From assembly GCA_025331125.1 (NCBI GenBank), contig JAOALB010000013.1, positions 124,001 to 188,000 on the forward strand: a stretch of 64,000 bases of DNA, written 5' to 3'. Below the pieces are notes generated by a model, which ran no database searches, was not told the origin of the DNA, and saw only the letters and a program-made list of their open reading frames with translations. The position numbers and the translations under genes are program-made. Below, in pieces: positions 12,881-23,765 of this stretch (position 1 is its first letter; the number at the start of each line of letters is the position of its first letter). This stretch comes from Mycogone perniciosa. Taxonomy: Eukaryota; Ascomycota; Sordariomycetes; Hypocreales; Hypocreaceae.

Positions 12881-14141
12881 ACTACCCCCACCCCCTGCGT
12901 CGCGTGTCTCTCTCCCGCTGACTTGTCCTGCGCCGCCATATTGCTTGTCTCTGCGGCCTTTGCTTACTCTACCCTCACTCTCTCTCGCTCGCTCTCGCTC
13001 TCCTCCATCTTGTCTTTCGCATAATACTACGACTACTACTAAGACTAAGACCACCACTACCACTGCCGAACAACCACCACCTTAGCCCTATGTCCTAGTA
13101 GTTTCAGTCAAACCCCATGCTTTCCTTGTTCCCATGCACGAGGGCAAAAAGGTGGACCGAACTAACCGCTAGCATGTTCGTTCTTCTTTTTCCCAGACCC
13201 CTTCAGCGCACCCTCCCCACCGTTCCTCTCCTCCAATCCAACCTGATAATCGAGGGCCAGCCGACCACCCCCGGACCGTCGATTTTATTTTATTTTATTA
13301 CGAGTACTATTCTACTTGCTTCTCTTCTCTGGACGGACACCCCCTGGCCCGCTTGACGGCTCTTCCATCTGCACCAGTCAAGCGGCTTCCCGGCTGGCGT
13401 CCGCCCTGTCCCTGTGCCCTGGGCCCTGCCCACCACCCCTGCCCGGCCCATCCATCTGACATGGACGTTTCCTTTCCTATGGGATGGCACTTGTGGCCCT
13501 CTCTCTCTCGCTCTCCCAAGGGCTCTGCTCCCCTTCCTGCAACCCGATCTGGTGGCAGGGACCCGGTCTGGCCTTGACGTAGTGGCCCGTAGCCGCCAGC
13601 TGGCGAGCGAGGCCCATTGGCTCTCGGAACCCTGGACAGCGCCAATCATGTTGGTGCTGCCTTCATAAACACGTTCCCAGAAGTCCGTTGTATCTTTGCT
13701 GAGACAACTCTTCTTCCTTTTCCCATCCTCTTGCCCCCCTTTCACGGTGCATCGAGTTGCGCATTCCAACACCTCGGGCCTCTTGTTCAACTCAAACAAC
13801 GTCGTTTGCACTTTGTGTCTTGTCAACAGTAGGACCACATAATCATAATCGACCAGCCTGCTGTTTCAGAGTCACTCTCTCACAAGGCTGGCCTAGCCTT
13901 GTTCCCCAGCTTCAGATCCGTCTAACCGTACCGACTCTCGACACAGCACTCGGCTATTTGCTGATCCTGATATTCTGAAATTGTTTGGACAAAATTGGGG
14001 AGGATATATCCCAACTCTGAACAAAAAGCCATCCCAACTTAGCCCAACCCTCGGGCTAAGCAGACAATCGTTGAACTGGCTCAACTCCAGAGCCAGTCGC
14101 CGCTCTGCCTCCTGCAGGCAGAGCCGCTCTCGTCATTCAAC

Positions 14142-15466
14142 GTGGTTGCCCACGTCGGCTTCGAGTTTTTGCGTGGTTCGAGTGCCTGTGCTGACGGACC
14201 CCGAGTGGGCAGCAGAGGTCTGCCATCAGCCAACGTGGATATCGCCTCATTGCTCAAGCCCTCTGGCTCAAATGAGTCTTATGGCTGCCCTCCTAGACAG
14301 CTTCGACCCGCCTCCCTACCCTCATCGACAGTCTCCTCTCCGCTTGAGCGTCAGCCCCCGCATGCGGTGCCACCCGTAGCACCAACCCTCATGCCCAGCA
14401 GCGGCCGGCGGAGTATGACGCCTCATTTGCCGGACCAGCCGGTCAAGAAACAGAGCAAGTGGTCACCAGATGAAGATGCCCTCATTATCGAGCTCCGAGG
14501 GAGCGGAATGAAGTGGGAGGATGTGTCGAAGCGACTTCCAGGACGTAGTGCCATCAGCTGCCGGCTCCACTACCAAAACTACCTTGAAAGGCGGAGTGAA
14601 TGGGACGAGGAGCGCAAGAACAAGCTTGCCAGACTCTACGAAAGGTATGATTAACAGCGGGAAACACTCTCAATTCCAAAGCTAGATGATACCCGATCTA
14701 CTTGAGTCATCTCATGCCTTGCAACTAACACGCCAGTAGGTTCAAGTCAGATATGTGGGCCAAGGTTGCCGAAGAGCTTGCAGTTCCCTGGCGGGCTGCG
14801 GAAGCTATGCACTGGCAACTTGGAGAAGCTGACATGGCACGACGGGCTGGTGTTGTGCCTTTCTCTCTCGCAGCTGTGAACGTTGAAGCAAGCAACAGGA
14901 ACTTGCCAGCGCGAGGTCAATCTCAGACGCAGTCGCAAGACAGTACCGTTCGAGAAATGAGACCGCCATCTCCGCGTTCCACGTATGGCCGTGGTCAACC
15001 AATGCCTGCTGCTATGGCAGCAGCACGAGGTGCACGTCGAGGCACGACCAATCCGCCGGCACCAGCACCACAGCCACAACCACAGTCCCAATCAGGATTG
15101 CATCCTCAATCACACTCGCAAGCTCCACCTCCGCCACCGCCTTCTGTGGTAGCACCTGGGCCTCCACTTCCCCCGGGACCGAATCACGGAGACTATCGCC
15201 ATAGTCCAGGCCCAGGACTCGCCCCAATACAGAGTCTTCCGCCAGCACGCAACCCATGCCAGCTACCCAGCGTTGCACAATTGACCACTGGAGTCAGCCC
15301 ATACGGTCCTCCGAGCGGCCCGCCAACCCCTAGCCTACCTACGATCAACAACCCTGGAGGTCCCATGCCTCCGCGATATCCGTCTCTCGAATCCACCGGA
15401 GCAAAGCGGAGAGCGAGCCCTGAAATGGCACAGCGAGAAGCCAACTACAAACGGCGATTGGGGTAA
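14142..15466 (+). CDS. Myb/SANT-domain DNA-binding transcription factor
   Basis: Two exons (14142-14644 and 14740-15466; GAAAG|GTATGA ... AGTAG|GTTC) give 409 aa. A Myb repeat occupies about residues 105-150 (KWSPDEDALIIELR ... MKWEDVSKRLPGRSAISCRLHYQNYL). A second, weaker Myb-like unit follows at about 155-205 and is interrupted by the intron (LYER/FKSDMWAKVAEELAVPWRAAEAMHWQLG). The C-terminal half is disordered and rich in Pro, Gln and Ser, ending in a basic patch (NYKRRLG). This architecture fits fungal Myb regulators, some of which control conidiation, but the target process is inferred only from family resemblance. The start is uncertain: residues before GLPSANVDIASLL look non-conserved and an upstream exon may exist. 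The stop overlaps a possible donor (GGGTAAGC), so a further 3' exon cannot be excluded. Confidence 0.8.
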
Positions 15467-16113
15467 GCACATACGGTTCTTCTATGCTTTAGGCGCAGTA
15501 GAAGAGAGACTACCATCTGTGGGAAAAGGGGGAGGAGGAACAGGTTGGAGGGGAGCGGCGCTTTGGCAATTAATTGGGCTGTTTGGGGTCTGGAAACGCG
15601 ACACAGGAAAGGATTCCTTTGCCATATAGGCAATACTCGGATTACGACTCGTACGGTGTTGGAATCATGCATTAGCGGCATTCGGAAACATGGGGCAGGT
15701 ATTGGGCATAACGAAACGGCTACTGGGATATCTGGCATAGTCTTACCGCTATTCCCGCGGTGGACGCTCAACATTGGAGCTTGCCATTTGGGTTGTGTTT
15801 TATTTTCGGGTGTACAGGTAGATGGGGCGTATCCGGGCTTACAGAAAATCCTTGGCTTTATACGGATGGGGGCGGGATCTAATTCAGATGTAGGCGAGAT
15901 GAGGGCGGCGGCTTGGGTATGGGAGAGGAAGGTTGAGAATGGGGGCTTATGCGTTTTCGCTCAAGAGGGTGGTAATATCAACATAGACTATGGAGTCGGA
16001 GGCAAGACAAAATCTAGGAATCAAGCCGTCTTGTTAAGCTACCTACCGGTAGATGCTTTAAGCTCATCACAATGATCACAATGCATTGAAAGGTAGATTC
16101 AAATGCTTTTATT
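15467..16113. other. Intergenic region between convergent Myb and Trm9 genes
   Basis: Likely the 3' untranslated regions of two convergent genes. A 176-codon plus-strand open frame (15545-16075) has no recognisable domain and is probably chance or 3' UTR of the Myb gene. Confidence 0.5.
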
Positions 16114-16911
16114 TCATGCTTCATTACTACATATCACCCACCAGTTATCCTTCTCATACCCACTCTCCAACACCGTTCCTCCCGCCGCCTGCACATCCTC
16201 CTCCAACTCTCCCTGTCGATACAAGTGATAATACCGCTGATACGTCGCCTCCGGCTTCCCCTTCGTCCTCATCACCCACGGCACCAGCGCATCCTGCTCC
16301 GAGCCCTCATCCCAACCCCTCCGACTCGAGCCTTGCTCCAACGCCCACGCATAGACAAGCACCCTACCCCCCCTCCTCACACAACCCAACAGCGCCGCGA
16401 TACCCTCCTGGCGTCTCTCCCGCGTGGATAAGTGGTGAATCACCGCCACGCTGATGACAAAGTCCACGGCGGCAGGCCGATACGGCAGATTCAATCCATC
16501 TGCGACGACGACTTCGCCTGCGCGCTCAGTGCGGGCGAGACGCACGAGGGCGGCGCTTCGGTCGGAGCCGAGGATGTGGATGCGGGGATTAACGGGAAGA
16601 TACTTGCCGTTGCCGCAGCCAACGTCCAGGCCGATGCTTCCTGGGGCCAGGGAGAGGAGGAAGTTGGTTACGAGGGGCCAGGGCTTGTGGCGCGTGGAGG
16701 AGAAGTGTGGTGCGATGGCCTGGTAGACGGAGTGGACGTGCGTGGCTTCGTAGGCTTCGGCTTCGGAGGGATCCATGGGGGGAGGAGCAGTGGGGTTTGA
16801 GATGTCTTCCGAGGTTTTTGTTGTTGTTGTTGTTGTTGTTGTTGGTGTATTACAGGTTTGAGCATGCTGATGTGGCTTGTTCTCTGCCATTGAGGAGGAC
16901 ATGATTTGCAA
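16114..16911 (-). CDS. trm9: tRNA wobble-uridine (mcm5U34) methyltransferase, Trm9 type
   Basis: An intronless 265-aa frame. After a ~50-residue low-complexity N terminus with a polythreonine run (encoded by an AAC/ACA-type microsatellite) comes a class I SAM methyltransferase fold: motif I GLDVGCGNGKYLP, the acidic loop ILGSDRS, motif IV-like VVADGLNLPYRPAAVDFVISVAVIHHLST, and the C-terminal YRQGELEEDV ... DNWWVICS typical of Trm9/ALKBH8. The family, with Trm112, methylates carboxymethyluridine at tRNA position 34 and so tunes decoding of Arg, Glu, Lys and Gln codons. Three Met codons lie near the start, so the precise N terminus is uncertain. The gene converges on the Myb factor. Confidence 0.92.
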   Translation of the reverse strand: MQIMSSSMAENKPHQHAQTCNTPTTTTTTTTKTSEDISNPTAPPPMDPSEAEAYEATHVHSVYQAIAPHFSSTRHKPWPLVTNFLLSLAPGSIGLDVGCGNGKYLPVNPRIHILGSDRSAALVRLARTERAGEVVVADGLNLPYRPAAVDFVISVAVIHHLSTRERRQEGIAALLGCVRRGGRVLVYAWALEQGSSRRGWDEGSEQDALVPWVMRTKGKPEATYQRYYHLYRQGELEEDVQAAGGTVLESGYEKDNWWVICSNEA

Positions 16912-18349
16912 CGTCTTGCGATACGAATGAGACTCGCGGATCCTTCTTGTCTCACACCGTATTTCTTATGCCGGTAGTAGTAGTATTAGTAAACATATGC
17001 TATCGCGCGTAATATACGAAGCAATGCGACAATGAGAAATTGGGAGTGCTGTCGTTGGAAAGGTGTGGTGTTGAGGGGTGTGTGTGCAAGAATGAGAAGG
17101 ATCGTGGGGGTTTGGCCTTTTGGGGTTGCAAGGACCTGGATTAGCGCGAGAACAGCCAACAAGATATTACATTCCCTGTCTATAAAGGGCTAGAAAACAC
17201 TCCGAGCTCTCGTCCCAGCGAGGTTTTTATTTGGGATTTTATAGATGTACTAGGTCATATTCGTACTATTTTATAACTTCCATTGTGTTGGCTCCATGGT
17301 GAGCTGTAGGCTCTTGATAAAATGCGCAAGAATATGGAGCTTATTTTATCAAAACTGGATTATTCTCATCACTATCGCGCACTTACTATTACATGCATCC
17401 TTATGAGATGGAACTTGTAAATCTCTACCTAGTCGCTCTGTAACAAACATCAGACAAGAAGAATACACCATGCCATGAGCAACACGACTCAATGCATTTT
17501 GTCAATTATAAGAGAAAAATATCCTCCGGCCAGCGCTTCTTATCCTTACTTCGGAGCATGCAAAAGCTTAGCGTCTTGAGGCATTAGCCTAGCCCTACAA
17601 GCTCAAAACAGGAAGCGCGCTCACATATCGTAAACGGATAGCAGAATATCCGATCAACTGCTTGGAATCTAATACAAGGAATGCATTTCCTGTACATATA
17701 TATCAGCGAGTTCCTGAAGCAATAAATGACGAGAACTCGTGCGGATACTACTTCCTACCGCGTGAACCTAGACGTAACCAAAACGGGGGAGCCGCTCCGG
17801 TCCACGGCCCGTGTTTCCTACCGATAGGCCGGTTCCCGATTTCGAAACAGAACGCCCGGTTCTAGCATGCCACCCCGACTTGTCTCATCGTTGGCCGCCG
17901 GTTTATGGGGACTCGGTTCCGTCGCACCGGAATCCCTCGGGGTTCACGAACCAACGTACTCCATGGATCCAACAGGATGGTCGCGCGCGTAGGCGTTCTT
18001 AGTGAGTAGTGATGCCCCCATGTTCGGGCTAACATGGTATTCTTCCCGGGATAATCCCGAATTGGGAACGACCCCTTTGTTTAATATAGGCCAGGGTGGT
18101 GGGTGTGTTTGTGTTCCTGATTAGTAGTATGAAGTAGCACTCCGTATTATTAGAGCCGTTTCAAATGAAACTTATGCAACGCACTGATGTTATGATTCCC
18201 ATTCATTTGGTAGCTTGTCTGAATACGTCGCATCGAGGTAATACAGGGAGGATCTCTCTTGCAAAGGAGTTCTCACCGCAATATCTACTTCTTTGTGCGT
18301 GAGTCATGAGGTTGCATCCAAATGACATTCCCAATCCCATCATCTTCCT
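16912..18349. other. Intergenic region of 1.4 kb with a GC-rich island
   Basis: The first 800 bp are AT-rich and should hold the Trm9 promoter. From about 17740 to 18000 the composition becomes clearly GC-rich, with many short CCGG/GGCCGG-type palindromes and a 67-codon open frame (17662-17865) of no recognisable identity. It may be a decayed insertion; no terminal repeats are evident. Confidence 0.5.
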
Positions 18350-19646
18350 TCACTGGTTGCCAACGTTGAGCGGGCTCTTGACATCATAAATGTCCGTGGT
18401 GATAAGCTCGGGGTATACCACGCCCCCTTGCTTCAGCACCTCTTCCATCGTCTCCATAATCACAATGCTCTCCTTCCAGGGCAGTGTGGCACTCTCCAGC
18501 TTGCCATCACGTAGGCATCGCGCACACTCATCAGCCTCCCAGAACATACCGTGACCCCAGCTATCCCGGGCAGAATCCTTGGGAATGGGGAAGTCAAGAA
18601 CTTGGGGCTCTCCGCTCTTCTTAATGATCCTAATCTGACTGGGCTGGAAGGCAGGGCCGTCGACCTGGATCTCACCCTTGGATCCCTGGATCCGTATGGC
18701 GGGAACAGATTTCTTGCCATCTGGATCGGTAGCTACTCGCATTGTTGTTGTGGCAATTCCCATGCTCCGGTGCTCGGGGAAGTGACAGATCATGCTTGTC
18801 ATCTCATCTGCACCGGTGGTGTATTTGTTGACAGCGGCCAGGACCTTGGGTGCTTCCTTGTCCTGCTCCGGCTGCAGGTGATACAGCGTTTGGAACACCC
18901 ATGTCAGAGAGTAAATACCAAGATCCAACACTGCACCGCCTGCTAGGTCCATGTTGACCATGCGGTGTGAATCCTTGAAGCGCAGGGTCTTGTCATCATC
19001 GGCGTTTTCGTTGAAAGAAAGATCGGCTTTACGTGGCACGTGTTAGCATGATGGCTTTCCGGAATGTTATTTTGTGAATGCTTACCGTAGGTGCGGTAAA
19101 CGGTACCAATCTCGCCAGAGGTAATAAGCTCTCGGACTTTGATGCTCAGGGGGAAGTACCGGGTCCACACAGCCTCCATGAGGAACAGGTTCTTGGCCTT
19201 GGCGGTCTTGACGAGCTTCTTGGCCTGAGCAGCATTGACAGTGAATGCCTTCTCACAAAGGACGTGCTTGCCAGCCTCAAGCACGAGCATAGTGTTTTGG
19301 AAGTGGTGGCTGTGAGGAGTGGCGACATAGACGATATCGATGTTGGGATCGGCAACGAGCTCAGTATACGATCCATACGTTTTGGCAGATGCAGGGCCGT
19401 TGATCCTCTTGATGAATTCGACTGCCTTCTCACTGGCACTGGAGGAAGCGACTGCAACGACTTCATGGCGGACATCATGGACACCTCGAACTGCTGGGTT
19501 GCACAGGAGATCCTTGGTGAAGGCTGGAGACCAACTGTTAGCACATCACCACTACGCTTCATGTTGAGATTGGAAGACGAACTCTCTGCAATCCAGCCAG
19601 TGGCCATGATGCCCCATTTCAGAGTGTACGGGTTCCCAGAAGCCAT
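18350..19646 (-). CDS. Gfo/Idh/MocA-family NAD(P)-dependent dehydrogenase (D-xylose 1-dehydrogenase / dihydrodiol dehydrogenase type)
   Basis: Three exons (19646-19583, 19523-19086, 19026-18350) give 392 aa. The N-terminal Rossmann region starts LKWGIMATGWIAE and continues TFTKDLLCNPAVRGV ... EVVAVASSSASEKAVEF. It is followed by IDIVYVATPHSHHFQN and HVLCEKAFTVNAAQAKKL, the EKP-like segment that in this family reads EKA. The C-terminal alpha/beta domain (AGGAVLDLGIYSLTWV) carries the usual DxGIY motif. Related fungal enzymes oxidise D-xylose or trans-dihydrodiols with NADP; the substrate is not determinable here. Both introns are 59 bp. The gene is divergent from an aldo/keto reductase 624 bp away and may share its regulation. 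Confidence 0.9.
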
Positions 19647-20270
19647 TGTGAAAGATGCGGATTGATTGGGGTTTGAGATGAGTACTAGACGAGTGCCAGA
19701 GGACCGCCTTGTTGACCTTTTATCGTGAGCTTCAATTGATGGTGGCGAAGTGCTTTGTTGTATAAAATGCCGGGTAAATGTCCGAGGCTAGGGAGTATCC
19801 TCGCCAATCAACTGCCGAGATGAGGATGGAGATGGTGGAGGAGTTGTGTCACACCGAAAACAAAGAGGAGATCTCAGGCTGATTATTACTCCGTAAGCTG
19901 GACTGATGTCGATGAAGAGCTATTTAGCCGTTTTGCTGAGGAGACGTAATGGTGGGGTAGATTCATCAAGGTTAAATCAAAACACAAACTGATGACAATT
20001 CAACATTACCTCATGGTGCTCGTAGTACTTGGAATCGAACTTTGTAGTTTTCAATAAATGAGGTGCTCATCATGATGAAGAATCTGTTTTTGAACGTATG
20101 CGCTGTAATGGAAATAGTAGATCAAGTTTTTCGGATCTGTTCAGAACAGGCTGATGACCTCATACGAGATGAGATGCATCTGCGCCTTTGCCCCACCTAT
20201 CGCTTCTCTGATCAAGCAACCCATCGAAAAATAACTAGGCTATATTCCATAGAGATTCTGGGTAATCATC
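19647..20270. promoter_or_regulatory. Shared divergent promoter region of dehydrogenase and aldo/keto reductase
   Basis: A 624-bp gap between two divergent oxidoreductase genes, so it should hold both promoters. It contains a TACTCCGTA motif near 19889. TATAAAA occurs near 19761 on the plus strand but is about 500 bp from the plus-strand start, so I do not call it a TATA box. No operator could be assigned. Confidence 0.5.
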
Positions 20271-21266
20271 ATGACTCAACCCTCCATTGGAGCCCAGGCA
20301 TCACGGCTTGCCCGCGATCTCCCCTTGGGCGTATCTGCGGCCTCAACCATCCCAAAGCTCGTCTATGGGACGGCGTGGAAAAAAGAACAGACGGCCGATC
20401 TCGTCCATAAGGCCCTGAAGGCTGGCTTCCGGGCAATCGACACAGCAGCCCAGCCTAAGCATTATGACGAGCATGGCGTCAGTGTCGGCATCAAGCGGGC
20501 GATAAAAGAAGGAATCATCAGACGAGAGGATCTTTACGTATGAACCAGTCCAGCTTCGGGAAATATCCCAGCGTGAAATCGTCTGGCTGACTGCAATTCG
20601 TAGATTCAAACCAAGTTTACTTCTCCAGCCGGCCAAAATCACATAGCCCCGTACGATTTGGATGCCCCGTTGGTTGACAAGGTCCATCAGTCTGTCAAGT
20701 CCTCCCTCGCCAACTTCGCAATCGATGGCCAAGAGGCATACCTAGACAGCCTCGTGCTGCACTCTCCGATGGATAGCATGCAAGACACGATAACCGTATG
20801 GAAGACTCTCGAAACATATGCGCCTCACAAGATCAGAAATCTTGGAATTTCCAACACGACATTTCCCATCTTGCAGACCCTGTATGATCAGATGACTGTC
20901 AAGCCTGCTGTCGTCCAAAATAGATTCCACGATCGCACAGGCTATGAGACTCAGCTCCGCGCCTTTTGTCGTGAGAAGGGGATCGTATTCCAGTCGTTTT
21001 GGACAATCACTGCCAATGGACGTCTTGTTAAGAGCAAGCCTGTGCAGGAGGTGGTGCAGAAGGCAGGCGTCGGCGTGGTCGCGGCGTACTTCTCCCTCGT
21101 ACTGGGATTGGAGGGCATCACGATCTTGGATGGGACGACAAACGAGGAGCACATGAATGAGGATTTGGAAGGTATCGAGAAAGTAGGCGTCTGGGCTGAG
21201 GGCGAGGGGGCTTCGGATTGGGAAACTGCTGTGATCAGCTTCAAGGAGTTGATTGGGGGGCCCTAA
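20271..21266 (+). CDS. Aldo/keto reductase family protein
   Basis: Two exons (20271-20537 and 20604-21266; CTTTAC|GTATGA ... CGTAG|ATTC) encode 309 aa. The TIM-barrel landmarks of the AKR superfamily are visible: IPKLVYGTAW, GFRAIDTAAQPKHYDE with the catalytic Asp and Tyr, DLYIQTKFT with the catalytic Lys, and DSLVLHSP with the active-site His. IRNLGISN, KPAVVQNRF and the late ITILDGTTNEEHMNEDL follow the NADPH-binding core. Such enzymes reduce aldehydes or ketones with NADPH in the cytosol. It does not look like a canonical xylose reductase, so the substrate stays open. It is divergent from a sugar/dihydrodiol-type dehydrogenase, which suggests a linked catabolic or detoxification role (inference). 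Confidence 0.9.
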
Positions 21267-21708
21267 TGGTTGGTTGACACCGTTATAGGGAGCTGGAAGA
21301 TCTCTGAGCGAATTCAACTCCATCTAAACGGTGATCATGAAGGAAGGCCGTGACTAGTGTATTCTGCTGCATCTGTCCAAGGGGCTTGTAAAGAGGTATT
21401 GGAGCGTTGTGGTTACTGACAACATTGTAACGTTAGAGGTAGTTAGTGGAGGTAAAGAATCTAAGTTGCGGTTTTGCCAAATGCCTATACTTTTCTGCCA
21501 ACTTTATTGCGTCTGAAGTGCCCCTGACAGTCAATTCACTTGGGTGTGTGTTCTTTCCCACACAAAACTTCTGACAGCTGGACAGCCCACCTGGCTTCTT
21601 CTTTTATCATCACCACTCTGTTACCTTGCACGTACTTTTCTAGCCTTGAGTACCTACTTTTCCAACCTCGAGCATCTACTTTGATCCATCTCAGTTACAA
21701 CGACGACA
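21267..21708. other. Intergenic region, 442 bp
   Basis: 3' region of the aldo/keto reductase and upstream region of the small basic protein. A pyrimidine-rich tract (about 21590-21690) precedes the next ATG and looks like a fungal promoter or leader. No other feature seen. Confidence 0.5.
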
Positions 21709-21933
21709 ATGCCAGCCCCTAGGAAGAACAGGAGACAGCGTGGCAAGGCTCGCCACTTTACCCACAAGAAAACCCACAAAGCTCCCAAAACAGAGCTCGA
21801 AAGTTCCCCGACAGAGAGCGAAGAGCTCCTAGAAGCCGCGCAGATCTTGTACGAGATGCGACTGGAACGAGAAGAAATCGAGAAAAGGCTCGCGGCAGAA
21901 GGTCTGATGGCCCTACTACTCTCTGGGCACTGA
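21709..21933 (+). CDS. Small hypothetical protein, basic N terminus and acidic helical C terminus
   Basis: A 74-aa frame whose ATG (ACGACAATGCC) lies after a pyrimidine-rich leader. The first 30 residues are very basic (PAPRKNRRQRGKARHFTHKK). The rest is a likely amphipathic helix or coiled coil with many Glu, Leu and Arg residues (ESEELLEAAQILYEMRLERE), ending LLLSGH. I do not recognise the family. The split of a basic head and an acidic helix suggests nucleic-acid or ribosome association, but this is only compositional. No intron is needed. A CAA microsatellite lies just downstream. It may be a real small gene or the first exon of a longer one. Confidence 0.45.
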   Translation: MPAPRKNRRQRGKARHFTHKKTHKAPKTELESSPTESEELLEAAQILYEMRLEREEIEKRLAAEGLMALLLSGH

Positions 21934-21985
21934 GGTATGTGAGCAAGACGAACGAAGTTCACAATCGACGCCCATTACTCGTGCT

Positions 21986-22010
21986 GACAACAACAACAAC
22001 AACAACAACA
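21986..22010. repeat. CAA trinucleotide microsatellite
   Basis: About eight tandem ACA/CAA units downstream of the small basic protein gene, in what is probably its 3' UTR. Confidence 0.8.
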
Positions 22011-22583
22011 GAAGTCACAATTCGGCCGCATATTCTCTGTACCTTAGGACTTTCTCTTTGCGTTTGGCTCTTTTCCGCTTGGGAATATGCCGTACCAGAT
22101 CGGCGACATCATTTACCTGCCAATTCTTGATTCGTCCTTGATTGTTTCTGGATGCTGGCAGTGTTGGCGGCAAATGCCAATAATTCCACCGAAAAGCAGA
22201 AATGAGTGAGTGATCAAAGTCTGCCGAGCCTCAACCTCATGCAATAGCTGGCCATTTTCGTTGGAGTGCTAGGTTCCTGTTCCCCCCCTGACTTATTAGC
22301 AACGACAAAGGCCGAATTCATCAACACGCTCAGCCATAGATCGTGGAATAGAGAGGTTTGCTAGGAAATTGAAGCATTTCACAGTCCTGCAAAAAGGTCC
22401 CGACTTGGCATCATATACATAAATCCACACTGCCCTGTGACTCAGGTTCTCTCTCCTTTGTAATGCCGTCAAGGGTTCTTTGACTCTGTTGACCATGTTT
22501 GCTTGAAGCTTTCTCTACGGTATTGCGGTCTCTAATTTCGTATTATGGAACCTATTGTCTTTGTTTTCGAAGTTTTGATTTCC
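22011..22583. other. Intergenic region between convergent genes
   Basis: Lies between the small basic protein (+) and deoxyhypusine synthase (-). No gene-like frame and no RNA gene recognised; probably 3' untranslated regions. Confidence 0.5.
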
Positions 22584-23765
22584 CTAAATATCTTTGGCAA
22601 AGGTGTTCGCCACTATGAAGGGGAAGCAAGCTGTTGCTTCCAGGTACACCTAAAGGTATTGTTCAGTGGACTGTCAACAATATAATAACCTCTAGGGGTG
22701 AACTTACCTTTACGTTGTCTGCACCAATTTTGATCTTACCCCAGGACACTGCCTCGTCCGGTCGAGCTCCCGCGTCGCTTCCATCGAACTCCTGAGCCGT
22801 GTTGATGTAGACAGCCGATTCAGCACCGTTCCGCATAAGACATGCGTTGGCTATGTGATGTTTGACGACACCGCCTCCAAGAATAATCATTCCAGCCCGT
22901 TTTGCTCTCACGGCAATCGTGTTGATGCGTCGGATATCCTCCACGAGATCAATTCTTAGCTGCTGTGGCGAGCTCTTGAATGTGTGAAAGTACAGCATAT
23001 CTCCAAGGCTGCCATCTGTGAGAGCAGGGCAGAAAACGGGGATGTTGTTCTTGTATGCCCAATAGTAGACGGAGCGCTCGTCATTGATTTCTTTGCCCAG
23101 TCGATGAATGACCTTTGAAGGCGTCCAGTGGATCTCATCTTCCGTCCCTTTGCTTGCCTCTTGCTCCTCCAGCATCTTGTTGAAGATGGGGATCACCCAA
23201 TCCTCAAAGGCACAGTAGTTTGCATTCGGCACCACTAGGTTGCCAATTCTGTTGAGACCCTTCTTGCGTAAGTCAGCGCCAACGGCACTGAATGAGCTCA
23301 TGTATGTTTCGCCCAGGCACTTGATAAAGTCTTCCTCTACACCACCGGCGGTTGTGACGATGCATGAGACGTGGTTATGCTCAACCAGCCATCGGAACAC
23401 TCCTCGAAGGCCTGAAGAGATCAAATTGGAAGTATATCCTAGGAAGATGGTGGTCTTGTCTCCTGTTTCCGGATCTCTCCATGCTCTCTTTTCAACCATT
23501 TGTTAACGACTTCCTTGCCGGTTGGGTTCAATTCAAGGCTCTCACTAACCATGTCGTTAATGATCCTTATCGCCTCACTCATGGATGTTGCTTGAAACCC
23601 CATGTTCCGCATTCCGAGGAATAAATCTTCAGCTGTGATGGGCCCCTTTAACTTGTTGAAGTCAAGCTCTTCCACCTTTTGGGCGTCCTTGGGCATCTCC
23701 TCGGACTTGACGAGGACCGCATTGGTGACCTCTGCTGGAGGCGCACCAGCGTTGCTCTCTGCCAT
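22584..23765 (-). CDS. Deoxyhypusine synthase
   Basis: Three exons (23765-23550, 23487-22708, 22649-22584) encode 353 aa, the family's usual size. The enzyme moves a butylamine group from spermidine to one lysine of eIF5A, the first step of hypusine formation. Diagnostic segments: MRNMGFQATSMSEAIRIINDM, RAWRDPETGDKTTIFLGYTSN, TTAGGVEEDFIKCL, WTPSKVIHRLGKEIN, ALTDGSLGDM, and the active-site region GAESAVYINTAQEFDG ... DEAVSWGKI, which holds the catalytic lysine. The first intron (ATG|GTTAGT ... AAAAG|AGAGCATGG, 62 bp) is easily missed because the unspliced frame stays open past it. The tiny last exon supplies VYLEATACFPFIVANTFAKDI. Cytosolic housekeeping gene, divergent from the Snt1-like gene. 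Confidence 0.95.

Larger units (their letters stand above)
5737..14141. other. Gene-poor, repeat-rich 8.4 kb region upstream of the Myb factor
   Basis: No open frame here shows a recognisable domain or a convincing splice model. The sequence is dense in simple and dispersed repeats: at least 12 TACTCCGTA/TACGGAGTA motifs (about 6079, 6094, 8502, 10036, 10685, 10772, 10961, 11548, 11603, 12415, 12774, 12864), CATACATAC/GTATGTATG runs, ACTACTACT runs and a GAGTGA/GAGCGA microsatellite near 8857-8913. The right end (about 13.1-14.1 kb) is pyrimidine-rich and may be the promoter and leader of the downstream regulator. Non-coding RNAs cannot be excluded. Confidence 0.6.

Noticed and set aside
15545..16075. 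176-codon plus-strand frame
   Set aside because: No domain; lies in the convergent 3' region of the Myb and Trm9 genes.
20010..20060. Possible minus-strand tRNA T-arm (AGTTCGATTCC)
   Set aside because: The flanking bases do not form the required five-base stem.
23464..23510. Tiny 23-nt intron or frameshift in deoxyhypusine synthase
   Set aside because: A 62-bp intron with GTTAGT and AAAAG borders restores the family sequence (INDM-RAWRDP), so no error needs to be assumed.
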